Assembly (NCBI GenBank): GCA_045626925.1
Contig: JAZUQZ010000013.1
Location: 1-39,099 of the forward strand
Direction of reading: 5' to 3'
DNA: 39,099 nt
Source of the DNA: Aphodoplasma sp045626925
GTDB taxonomy: Bacteria > Bacillota > Clostridia > UBA1381 > UMGS1253
The position numbers and the translations under genes were made by a program. The notes under the pieces were generated by a model. The model ran no database searches. It worked only from the letters and a program-made list of their open reading frames with translations, and had not been told where the DNA came from. Below are positions 32,301 to 39,099 of this stretch, piece after piece (within the stretch, counting starts at the first letter, position 1; each line of letters begins with the position of its first letter).

Positions 32301-33542
32301 ATGGTGGAAAATAACAAAAAATCGAAAGTCGTTGTAATTGGTGGCGGAGCAGCGGGACTTATGGCGGCGGGGCGGCTGAATCAAAGAGGGCGGCAGGTTG
32401 TGCTCGTTGAAAAAAACCCCATGCTTGGCAAAAAGCTCAGAATTACGGGCAAGGGACGATGCAATATCACAAACATATGTGATATAGAGGACATTTTAAA
32501 AAATGTTACGGTAAACCAAAGCTTTCTTTACAGCGCATTATATACATTTACAAATGAAAATTTGATTGCACTTTTAAATGAATATGGTCTTGAAACAAAG
32601 ACCGAGCGTGGCGGAAGGGTGTTTCCTGTTTCGGATAGCGCCCGCGATGTAGTTGAAACGCTTAAAAAATATGCACTCGGTCCAAATGTTCGCTTGATTA
32701 AAAAAGAAGTGTCAAAGCTTCTCATAAAAGATGGAGCGGTGTGCGCAATAGAATATAAAAGTGGAGAAAAGCTATATTGTGATAGCGTAATCGTTGCGAC
32801 GGGCGGACTGTCATATCCGCTTACCGGCTCGACGGGCGACGGATACAAATTTGCTCGCAGTGTCGGTCATACGATTATTAGCCCAAAGCCATCGCTTGTA
32901 CCTGTGCAAACACGCGAAAAATGGCCGTCAAAACTTATGGGACTTGCACTAAAAAATGTAAAATTAACTGTTACAAATTCAAAGGGGAAAAAGGTGTTTG
33001 AAGATTTTGGAGAGATGCTTTTTACCCATTTTGGTATAAGCGGGCCTATGGTTTTATCAGCAAGTGCACACATACGCGACATTGATAAGGAAAACTATAC
33101 ATTTCACATTGATTTAAAGCCTGCACTTGATGAAAAGCAGCTTGATGAAAGATTGCAACGCGACTTTGCACAAAATATGAACAAGCATTTTATAAATGCG
33201 CTTGATGCGCTTTTGCCAAAGGCACTTATTCCGATAGCGGTTGAGCGTTCGGGCATAGATGGACATAAATGTGTGAATCAGATATCAAAGGAAGAAAGGC
33301 TTTTGTTTGTAAGACTTTTAAAAGATTTTACGCTTCATGCATCATGCTTTCGCCCGATTGATGAAGCGATTGTTACAGCGGGTGGCGTAAGCACAAAGGA
33401 AATTAACCCGTCAACAATGGAATCAAAGCTTATTAGAGGGTTATACTTTGCGGGCGAGATTATAGATGTTGATGCATATACAGGCGGTTTCAATCTTCAA
33501 ATAGCGTTTTCTACAGGCTATCTTGCCGGCGATAATGCGTAG
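32301..33542 (+). CDS. HI0933/BaiN-family FAD-dependent oxidoreductase
   Basis: A 413-residue flavoprotein with the dinucleotide-binding GGGAAGLMAAG (14-24) and KKLRITGKGRCNITN (about 46-60), the hallmark of the HI0933/YhiN/BaiN family. VATGGLSYPLTGSTGDGY (about 168-185) and TAGGVS/GLYFAGEIIDVDAYTGG near the C-terminus complete the family pattern. The physiological substrate is unknown in most members; BaiN relatives reduce bile acid intermediates, which cannot be claimed here. No clear Shine-Dalgarno precedes the ATG; instead a GC-rich hairpin (32269-32290) lies between the rpiR stop and the start. Confidence 0.9.
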   Translation: MVENNKKSKVVVIGGGAAGLMAAGRLNQRGRQVVLVEKNPMLGKKLRITGKGRCNITNICDIEDILKNVTVNQSFLYSALYTFTNENLIALLNEYGLETKTERGGRVFPVSDSARDVVETLKKYALGPNVRLIKKEVSKLLIKDGAVCAIEYKSGEKLYCDSVIVATGGLSYPLTGSTGDGYKFARSVGHTIISPKPSLVPVQTREKWPSKLMGLALKNVKLTVTNSKGKKVFEDFGEMLFTHFGISGPMVLSASAHIRDIDKENYTFHIDLKPALDEKQLDERLQRDFAQNMNKHFINALDALLPKALIPIAVERSGIDGHKCVNQISKEERLLFVRLLKDFTLHASCFRPIDEAIVTAGGVSTKEINPSTMESKLIRGLYFAGEIIDVDAYTGGFNLQIAFSTGYLAGDNA

Positions 33543-33598
33543 AGAAATAAGTTAATATATAAAGAGTAATCTAATTATTAAAAAGGGGATTTGATGAA

Positions 33599-34270
33599 AT
33601 GAAAAAGGTTAGCATAGCAATAGACGGTCCTGCAGGAGCGGGAAAAAGCACGATTTCAAAGGTGATTGCAAAAAAACTTGGATTTATATATGTTGATACG
33701 GGCGCGATGTATCGTGCGGTAGCGCTTTATGCGCTTCAAAACAATATTAACACGCGAAATGAGGATGGCGTGCTTGAGAGTGTGCTCGACAAAATTGATG
33801 TAGATATTGCCTACAAGGATTCGGTTCAGCATATATATCTAAATGGCACAGATGTTTCGGACGCGATACGCGAGCCTGAGGTAAGCATGGGCGCATCTGA
33901 TGTTGCAGTAGTGCCTGCCGTAAGGTTAAAGCTTGTAGAGCTTCAGCGCGCTCTTGCAAAAAGAGAAAATGTAATTATGGATGGGCGTGACATCGGGACA
34001 TATGTTTTGCCTGATGCCGAAATAAAGATTTTTCTTACTGCTACAGTAGAGGAGAGGGCAAAAAGACGCCATATTGAGCTCGTACAAAAGGGGGTTGGCG
34101 CTTCGTATAAAGAGGTTTTGGAGGATATGATAAAGCGCGACCACAATGATTCGACGAGAAAATTTGCACCGCTAAAGCAGGCCGAAGATGCAGTGCTTAT
34201 CGACACAACAGAGTATGATTTTGACGGCTCGGTTGAAGCAATTTTGTCGTATATAAATAAAAAACTATAA
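33599..34270 (+). CDS. cmk: (d)CMP kinase
   Basis: A 223-residue cytosolic kinase converting CMP and dCMP to diphosphates. The P-loop GPAGAGKST is at 10-18, DTGAMYRAVAL near 33-43, the CMP-binding MDGRDIGTYVLP near 126-137, and the lid RAKRRHIELVQKG near 155. AAAAGGGGAT lies upstream; ATG 33594 is in another frame and closes after two codons. The order flavoprotein-cmk-plsC-ispH/rpsA is common in Clostridia. Confidence 0.96.
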   Translation: MKKVSIAIDGPAGAGKSTISKVIAKKLGFIYVDTGAMYRAVALYALQNNINTRNEDGVLESVLDKIDVDIAYKDSVQHIYLNGTDVSDAIREPEVSMGASDVAVVPAVRLKLVELQRALAKRENVIMDGRDIGTYVLPDAEIKIFLTATVEERAKRRHIELVQKGVGASYKEVLEDMIKRDHNDSTRKFAPLKQAEDAVLIDTTEYDFDGSVEAILSYINKKL

Positions 34271-34305
34271 AAGCTCATATATTCCCAAGCCAAAGGAGAA
34301 AGGAT

Positions 34306-34923
34306 ATGTTTTATAAAGTCATTAAGACACTTGCAGCTATTGTTTTTTCACTTTTTATGCCAAGCAGGACAATTGGAAAAGAAAATATTCCAAAAGAAGG
34401 TGGATTTATCCTTGCATTAAATCACAGAAGCAATTTTGATGTGGTTTTTGCGGCAATATCGTGTAACAGAAATCTTCATTTTATGGCAAAAAAAGAAATT
34501 TTTAAGTATAAGATTGTCGCTTGGCTTGCAAAAAAAGTAAATGCTTTTCCGGTTGACCGCGCTGGCAACGATATAAAAGCCATAAAAAAAGCACTCTCGG
34601 TTTTAAAAGATGGCTATGCATTGTGTATATTTCCGGAAGGAACGAGGGTAAAAGAAGGCGAAAGCGTTGACGCTAAAGCAGGAGTGAGCATGCTTGCAAT
34701 TCGGACCAAGGTGCCGGTTGTGCCGGGGGCAATAGTTGGAGAATATAAGCTGTTTCACAAGATACATATTATATATGGCGAGCCGATTTCGCTTGAAGAA
34801 TATTACGATTCAAAGCCAAACAATGAACAATTATTACAAATAAGCGGTGAAATTATGGACAAAATAAAAAAAATGGACAAAGATGCAAAAAAAACTCTTG
34901 CCAAAAGGGAGAAATTGCGATAG
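34306..34923 (+). CDS. plsC: 1-acyl-sn-glycerol-3-phosphate acyltransferase
   Basis: A 205-residue membrane-associated enzyme of phosphatidic acid synthesis. An N-terminal hydrophobic segment (about 5-17) is followed by the catalytic NHRSNFD (H41 to D46; HX4D), then NAFPVDRAG (about 78) and FPEGTRVKEG (about 109), and VPVVPGAIVG (about 140). AAAGGAG lies seven to nine bases before the ATG. Fatty acid preference cannot be read. Confidence 0.93.
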   Translation: MFYKVIKTLAAIVFSLFMPSRTIGKENIPKEGGFILALNHRSNFDVVFAAISCNRNLHFMAKKEIFKYKIVAWLAKKVNAFPVDRAGNDIKAIKKALSVLKDGYALCIFPEGTRVKEGESVDAKAGVSMLAIRTKVPVVPGAIVGEYKLFHKIHIIYGEPISLEEYYDSKPNNEQLLQISGEIMDKIKKMDKDAKKTLAKREKLR

Positions 34924-34959
34924 AATATATATCGTGATTATGCCGAAAGGACAATGCGT

Positions 34960-36951
34960 GTGAAAAACAGAGTTATTATTGCTGATAATGCAGGCTTTTG
35001 CTTTGGAGTTAAAAAGGCAGTTGAGCGCGTATATGAGTTATTAAATAGTGGCGAAAAAATTGCAATTCTTGGAGAACTGATACATAATAAATCGGTAATC
35101 TGTGACCTTGAAAAAAGGGGAGCGCTTACGATTGATGATGTGTCAGAATGTGGCGAGGAATACACTCTTGTAATAAGAACGCACGGTGTTGGTAAAGATA
35201 TTACCCGCATAGCAGAAATTAAACTTAAAAATCTTGTCGATTTGACATGTCCATATGTAAAGGCAATTCATAAAATTGTTGCTACAGCAAGTGATGACGG
35301 AAAAAGCGTTGTTATTGCAGGTGACAAAGATCATCCCGAGGTGCTTGGCATAATGGGGTGGGCGAGTGGCAAGTGCTATGTTGTAAATTCAAAAGAAGAA
35401 GCAAGCACGCTCGCACTTGACAATGTGTGTCTTGTGGCACAGACGACAATCAACCGCAATACTTTTGAACAGATTGCCCGGGAAATAGAAAATAACTGCA
35501 CAAATGTTACGATAAACGATACGATTTGTGCTTCGACGAGAAAGCGTCAAAGCGAGGCTGATGAGCTGTCAAGAGAGTGTGACATAATGTTTGTCATTGG
35601 TGGAAAAAGTAGTTCAAACACTAAAAAGCTCTATGAAATCTGTAAAAAGAATTGTGAATTGACTTATTTTATAGAAAATTCTGAGGAAATTCCTCGGGAG
35701 ATAAATTACAATAATAAAAAAATAGGTATTACCGCGGGGGCGTCGACTCCACAAGGTATTATCGGGGAGGTAGCAAAGACAATGGAAGAAAACAAAAATG
35801 TTGAACTAAGCTTTGAGGAGGCAATGGAGCAAACGCTTAAAACTTTAAATACAGGAGATGTTGTTGAAGGCACAGTTGTAGAAGTAAGACCTACAGAAGT
35901 AATTGTAGACCTTGGCTTCAAGTCTGACGGAATTATACCGGCTTCAGAACTTACTGATGACCCGGATGCAAAACCGAACGATGTTGTTAAAGTCGGTGAA
36001 GTAATCGAAGTATTTGTTGTAGGCGTAAATGATGGAGAAGGAAAAACACTTCTTTCAAAGAAAAAGCTCGATGCAATCGCAGGCTATAAAAAGCTTGAGG
36101 CAGCGCTTGAGAATGGCACTGTAATGAGCGGAAAGGTTATTTCTGTTGTAAATGGTGGACTAATTGTATCCGTTGAAGGAAGTAGAGTATTCGTTCCTGC
36201 AAGACAGGCATCAGATAGATATACGGAAGATTTATCAATTTTCTTAAACCAGACTGTAAATCTTAGAATTACAGAGATAAATTCTCGTCGCAAGAGAATT
36301 ACAGGTTCAATTCGTTCAGTGCTTGTTGAACAAAAAAATGAATTATCTTCAAAGTTTTGGGAAGATGCAGAGGTTGGTAAAAAGTATACCGGTGTTGTAA
36401 AGTCAATTATGCCATTTGGTGTATTTGTTGATATCGGTGGCGTAGACGGTCTTGTTCACATAAGTGAGCTCAGCTGGAATAGAATTAAAAACCCATCAGA
36501 AGTTGTATCTGTTGGTGATTCGATTGAGGTTTATATCAAGGACATCAACGAAAGTACAAAGAAAATTTCGCTCGGCTTCAAAAAAGCAGAGGACAATCCT
36601 TGGACAATTGCACAAAGCAAGTTTAACCTTGGCGATGTTGTAAAGTGCAAGGTTGTACGCTTTATGCCATTTGGTGCATTTGTTGAGCTTATTCCTGGCG
36701 TAGACGGTCTTATCCATATTTCACAGATTGCGCTTAAGAGAGTTGAAAAGGTTGAAGATGAGCTTAAGATTGGTCAAAGCGTTGAGGCTAAGATTACAGA
36801 GCTTAACTGGGAAACAAAGAGAATCAGCTTGAGCATAAAAGAGCTTTTGGCGCCTCCTGTTGAAGAGGCTGTTGAAGAGGCTACTGAAGAAGCTGTTGAA
36901 GAAGTTGCCACAGCAGAAGTTGCTACGGCTGAAGCTACTGACGAAGAGTAA
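34960..36951 (+). CDS. ispH: Fusion of HMB-PP reductase IspH and ribosomal protein S1 (four S1 domains)
   Basis: A 663-residue bifunctional protein. Residues 1-275 are IspH, the last step of the MEP isoprenoid pathway; Fe-S cysteines C14, C97 and C190 are present with H42, H125 and GASTP. Residues about 290-630 hold four S1 RNA-binding repeats, the last two with FMPFGAFVE- and IMPFGVFVD-type cores, and the tail is acidic VEEA repeats. I choose GTG 34960 because AAAGGA is eight bases upstream; ATG 34954 is only two bases from it. Such IspH-S1 fusions are known in Clostridia. A strong internal ribosome site before M275 is described in the findings. The gene ends at the terminator shared with tmcAL. 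Confidence 0.95.
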   Translation: MKNRVIIADNAGFCFGVKKAVERVYELLNSGEKIAILGELIHNKSVICDLEKRGALTIDDVSECGEEYTLVIRTHGVGKDITRIAEIKLKNLVDLTCPYVKAIHKIVATASDDGKSVVIAGDKDHPEVLGIMGWASGKCYVVNSKEEASTLALDNVCLVAQTTINRNTFEQIAREIENNCTNVTINDTICASTRKRQSEADELSRECDIMFVIGGKSSSNTKKLYEICKKNCELTYFIENSEEIPREINYNNKKIGITAGASTPQGIIGEVAKTMEENKNVELSFEEAMEQTLKTLNTGDVVEGTVVEVRPTEVIVDLGFKSDGIIPASELTDDPDAKPNDVVKVGEVIEVFVVGVNDGEGKTLLSKKKLDAIAGYKKLEAALENGTVMSGKVISVVNGGLIVSVEGSRVFVPARQASDRYTEDLSIFLNQTVNLRITEINSRRKRITGSIRSVLVEQKNELSSKFWEDAEVGKKYTGVVKSIMPFGVFVDIGGVDGLVHISELSWNRIKNPSEVVSVGDSIEVYIKDINESTKKISLGFKKAEDNPWTIAQSKFNLGDVVKCKVVRFMPFGAFVELIPGVDGLIHISQIALKRVEKVEDELKIGQSVEAKITELNWETKRISLSIKELLAPPVEEAVEEATEEAVEEVATAEVATAEATDEE

Positions 36952-36961
36952 TTTGATAAAT

Positions 36962-36994
36962 AAAAAAAGGGTGCGAATTTTCGCACCTTTTTTT
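36962..36994. terminator. Bidirectional rho-independent terminator
   Basis: GGTGCGA (36970-36976) and TCGCACC (36981-36987) form a stem, extended by a run of seven A before and seven T after with one unpaired G. It separates the ispH-S1 stop from the convergent tmcAL stop (37003) and works in both directions. Confidence 0.9.
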
Positions 36995-37002
36995 GTCTGT
37001 AT

Positions 37003-38199
37003 TTAAAGCATAACAGGTGATGTAGTAAAGTCTGCGCCACCTTTGCGAAGAGAATCATCGTCATATGCGGCACAATATAAATCCGTTGCCGTTACATCAA
37101 GTAAAAATAGTTTATCGTTGTTTTTTTCTTTATAATCTGCCGTCTTTGTAATTATCGGTAGCGAACATGTGTCGTTTGCTTTTGCAAGTACTTGTTTTCC
37201 GAGAGCGTTTGCACCGAGAACTCGCACATATGACGGCATTTTTTCATAACCCATATTTATAATTCCAATAAATGATGCAAAAAGAAGACGGCGTATGCGT
37301 GCATTAGTATATTGTCGCACAGAGCAAAGCCTTGCAAGCTCGTCGATGCTTGTTGCCTTATTGGCCATGGCAATAATTCTGTTTTCAAATCCAAGAGGCA
37401 TATCTAAAACATTACTCAAAGTCGATGCATCGCTGCGACGCAAATAAGAAATAACCATTTTATCAAAGCTTTTAGAAAATATAGGAAACAGGCCTTTTTT
37501 ATTTAGCTCGCCATAAGCGCCGCATATATTTTCCGGAACAGAAGCATCTATTTTTTTGTTTGAAGCAATTAGCTCTCTTAAAGATGCAGCCGATGCAAAG
37601 ACGCCGTCACTATTTTTATCGTGATAATGTGCCCCCATCCGCCTTATTCCGATGGGTTTTATATTGCTTTTTAGTCTTGAAAGAGACAAAAGATACTCGA
37701 GCGCAAGCATATTATTTGGTTCTTTGAGAAGAGTGGCGTCTGTGCCACAAACAGATGAAATAACATCATAGCGAACGGCAGGATAACCCGTGTGTTTATC
37801 GCTTTGGTCTCTGATTTGTTTGTCGAGAATGTCAGCGTTGTTTATGATTGCGTCACGAAGATTTATAATCTTGTCGAGCGTATTTGTTTCCATGCCAAAG
37901 CTTATGTTATCTATACATCCAAGCGCATCAAGCGTTGCAACGGCACCGTGTGCAAAAAGCGGAGCAACGCCGAGAGCATAATAAGTGGGCAATTCTATAA
38001 CAAGGTCTGCACCACCGAGAAGAGCAACATGTGCGCGGCTCCATTTATCAGCAATTGCACAATCTCCACGCTGGACAAAATTTCCGCTCATTATAACAAC
38101 AACAGCGTCTGCACCTGTTTTTTTCTTTGTTTGCTCTATATGATATTTATGTCCGTTATGAAACGGATTGTATTCAGCGACGATACCGACAATTTTCAT
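37003..38199 (-). CDS. tmcAL: tRNA(Met) cytidine acetate ligase (YlbM family)
   Basis: A 398-residue nucleotidyltransferase-fold enzyme that activates acetate with ATP and places acetyl on the wobble cytidine of elongator tRNA-Met. The N-terminus VGIVAEYNPFHNGHKYH (4-20) carries the HxGH motif, and SGNFVQRGDCAI (39-50) is the usual YlbM pattern. AAAGGAG is upstream of the ATG. It is convergent with ispH-S1 and divergent from pta, whose product makes acetyl phosphate: an acetate-related neighbourhood, though a functional tie is inference. Confidence 0.92.
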   Translation of the reverse strand: MKIVGIVAEYNPFHNGHKYHIEQTKKKTGADAVVVIMSGNFVQRGDCAIADKWSRAHVALLGGADLVIELPTYYALGVAPLFAHGAVATLDALGCIDNISFGMETNTLDKIINLRDAIINNADILDKQIRDQSDKHTGYPAVRYDVISSVCGTDATLLKEPNNMLALEYLLSLSRLKSNIKPIGIRRMGAHYHDKNSDGVFASAASLRELIASNKKIDASVPENICGAYGELNKKGLFPIFSKSFDKMVISYLRRSDASTLSNVLDMPLGFENRIIAMANKATSIDELARLCSVRQYTNARIRRLLFASFIGIINMGYEKMPSYVRVLGANALGKQVLAKANDTCSLPIITKTADYKEKNNDKLFLLDVTATDLYCAAYDDDSLRKGGADFTTSPVML

Positions 38200-38256
38200 T
38201 TTTCTTCTCCTTTAAAGCTGTATAAAAAAGGCTATCTTGGATAATTTTTTAGATTC

Positions 38257-38284
38257 AATATAATCATAACACATTTTTTGTAAA
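38257..38284 (-). promoter_or_regulatory. Possible promoter of tmcAL
   Basis: On the minus strand TTTACA (38284-38279), 16 bases, TATATT (38262-38257). This is a moderate match in an AT-rich stretch. Confidence 0.35.
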
Positions 38285-38291
38285 AATGCTA

Positions 38292-38320
38292 TTGTAAAAT
38301 TTTTTTCTTTATTATATAAT
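38292..38320 (+). promoter_or_regulatory. SigA-type promoter of pta
   Basis: TTGTAA (38292-38297), 17 bases, TATAAT (38315-38320), 62 bases before the pta start. The leader holds AAAGGAG (38366-38372). Confidence 0.6.
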
Positions 38321-38382
38321 ATTATAGGTGTTGTTATACTTAATTAAATAAAATATATATTATACAAAGGAGTAACGAAAAA

Positions 38383-39099
38383 ATGAGCAATTTTATTGAC
38401 AGAATTAAGGAACGCGCAAGAGCTGATAAAAAGACTATCGTTCTTCCGGAATCTATGGATAGGCGTACTTTTGAAGCAGCTGAAACAATTCTTAAAGAGG
38501 ATATTGCAAACCTTATAATTATCGGCACACCTGAAGAGGTTGAAGAAAACAGCAAAGGCCTTGATATTTCCGGTGCTACGATAATAAATCCTTATACTTA
38601 TGAAAAAACAGAAGAATATCTTAACCTTTTTGTTGAGCTTAGAAAGTCAAAGGGCCTTACATATGAAGAAGCTAAAAAGACTGCCCTTGGCGATTATATG
38701 TACTATGCTTGTCTTATGGTAAAGGCCGGCGACGCAGATGGCGTAGTTTCAGGCGCATGTCATTCAACAGCAAACACACTAAGACCAAGTCTGCAAATTA
38801 TTAAGACAAAGCCGGGCGTAAAGCTTGTATCTGCGTTCTTCCTTATGGTTGTTCCGGATTGTGAGTACGGTGCTAACGGCACGTTCGTATTTGCTGACAG
38901 CGGTCTTGTTCAGAACCCCAACAGCGAAGAGCTTGCAGCAATCGCAGCATCTTCTGCAGAGAGCTTTGAGCTTCTCGTTCAGGAGAGCGCTTACGTTGCA
39001 ATGCTTTCACATTCAACAAAGGGAAGTGCTAAGCACGCTGATGTTGATAAGGTTGTTGAAGCAACTGCAATCTGTAAAGCTAATAATCCTGACTTGAAG
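38383..39099 (+). CDS. pta: Phosphate acetyltransferase (partial, cut by window end)
   Basis: The first 239 residues of an enzyme of about 330 that converts acetyl-CoA and phosphate to acetyl phosphate, feeding acetate kinase for ATP in fermentation. Typical PTA segments are KKTIVLPESMDRRT (16-29), DGVVSGACHSTANTLRP (about 119-135) and SAAESFELL-type SSAESFELLV followed by MLSHSTKGSAKH. AAAGGAG lies ten bases before the ATG. Arg and Ser codons are the preferred ones (few CGC, TCG), typical of high expression. The ackA gene would be expected downstream, outside the window. Confidence 0.95.
   Translation, partial: MSNFIDRIKERARADKKTIVLPESMDRRTFEAAETILKEDIANLIIIGTPEEVEENSKGLDISGATIINPYTYEKTEEYLNLFVELRKSKGLTYEEAKKTALGDYMYYACLMVKAGDADGVVSGACHSTANTLRPSLQIIKTKPGVKLVSAFFLMVVPDCEYGANGTFVFADSGLVQNPNSEELAAIAASSAESFELLVQESAYVAMLSHSTKGSAKHADVDKVVEATAICKANNPDLK

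Noticed and set aside
1..39099. tRNA, rRNA, CRISPR, transposase, phage or toxin-antitoxin genes
   Set aside because: I looked through all gaps and frames and saw no cloverleaf, repeat-spacer array, DDE or integrase motif.

Overview
The window looks like the chromosome of a low-GC, anaerobic member of the class Clostridia (Firmicutes). Evidence: AT-rich coding sequence with strong AGGAGG-type ribosome binding sites; an IspH-ribosomal protein S1 fusion; an archaeal-type independent phosphoglycerate mutase; an SLH-domain wall protein; a group II ECF transporter core; a DinR/LexA-type SOS box at recA; and a phosphate acetyltransferase. I cannot name a genus. No tRNA, rRNA, CRISPR array, insertion sequence, prophage or integrase is visible.

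Region 1 (1-5550, + strand) is a surface-polysaccharide operon: the tail of an unknown gene, two family 2 glycosyltransferases, an EAL-domain c-di-GMP phosphodiesterase with a degenerate GGDEF domain, a polyprenyl-phosphate glycosyltransferase and an acyltransferase-3. A regulatory enzyme inside a glycan operon suggests that the glycan is controlled by c-di-GMP. Region 2 (5551-6014) is the only gap longer than 300 bases. It holds a decayed minus-strand gene for a small secreted protein, a terminator and a nested hairpin that may be a structured RNA. Region 3 (6015-12268, - strand) is an operon apgM-metG-alaS-HIT. Region 4 (12464-25782, + strand) starts at a promoter divergent from apgM: an rRNA-type methyltransferase, ecfA1-ecfA2-ecfT, truA, DUF5711, cvpA, rho, a cysteine desulfurase with thiI, cinA, recA with its own SOS-regulated promoter, and a DEDDh exonuclease, closed by a bidirectional terminator.

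Region 5 (25826-32269) holds a minus-strand SLH/M15 peptidase, a Ca2+-type P-ATPase, a DUF421-DUF4363 pair and an RpiR-type regulator. Region 6 (32301-36951) is a conserved clostridial run: HI0933-type flavoprotein, cmk, plsC and ispH-S1, ended by a terminator shared with the convergent tmcAL. The window ends inside pta, divergent from tmcAL.

Most of the window is core genome. The points most worth checking are the possible internal translation start that would release a free S1 protein from the ispH-S1 gene, the decayed secreted-protein gene and hairpin at the boundary of the glycan cluster, the c-di-GMP phosphodiesterase inside that cluster, and the SOS box. I did not find a clearly new multi-gene system.
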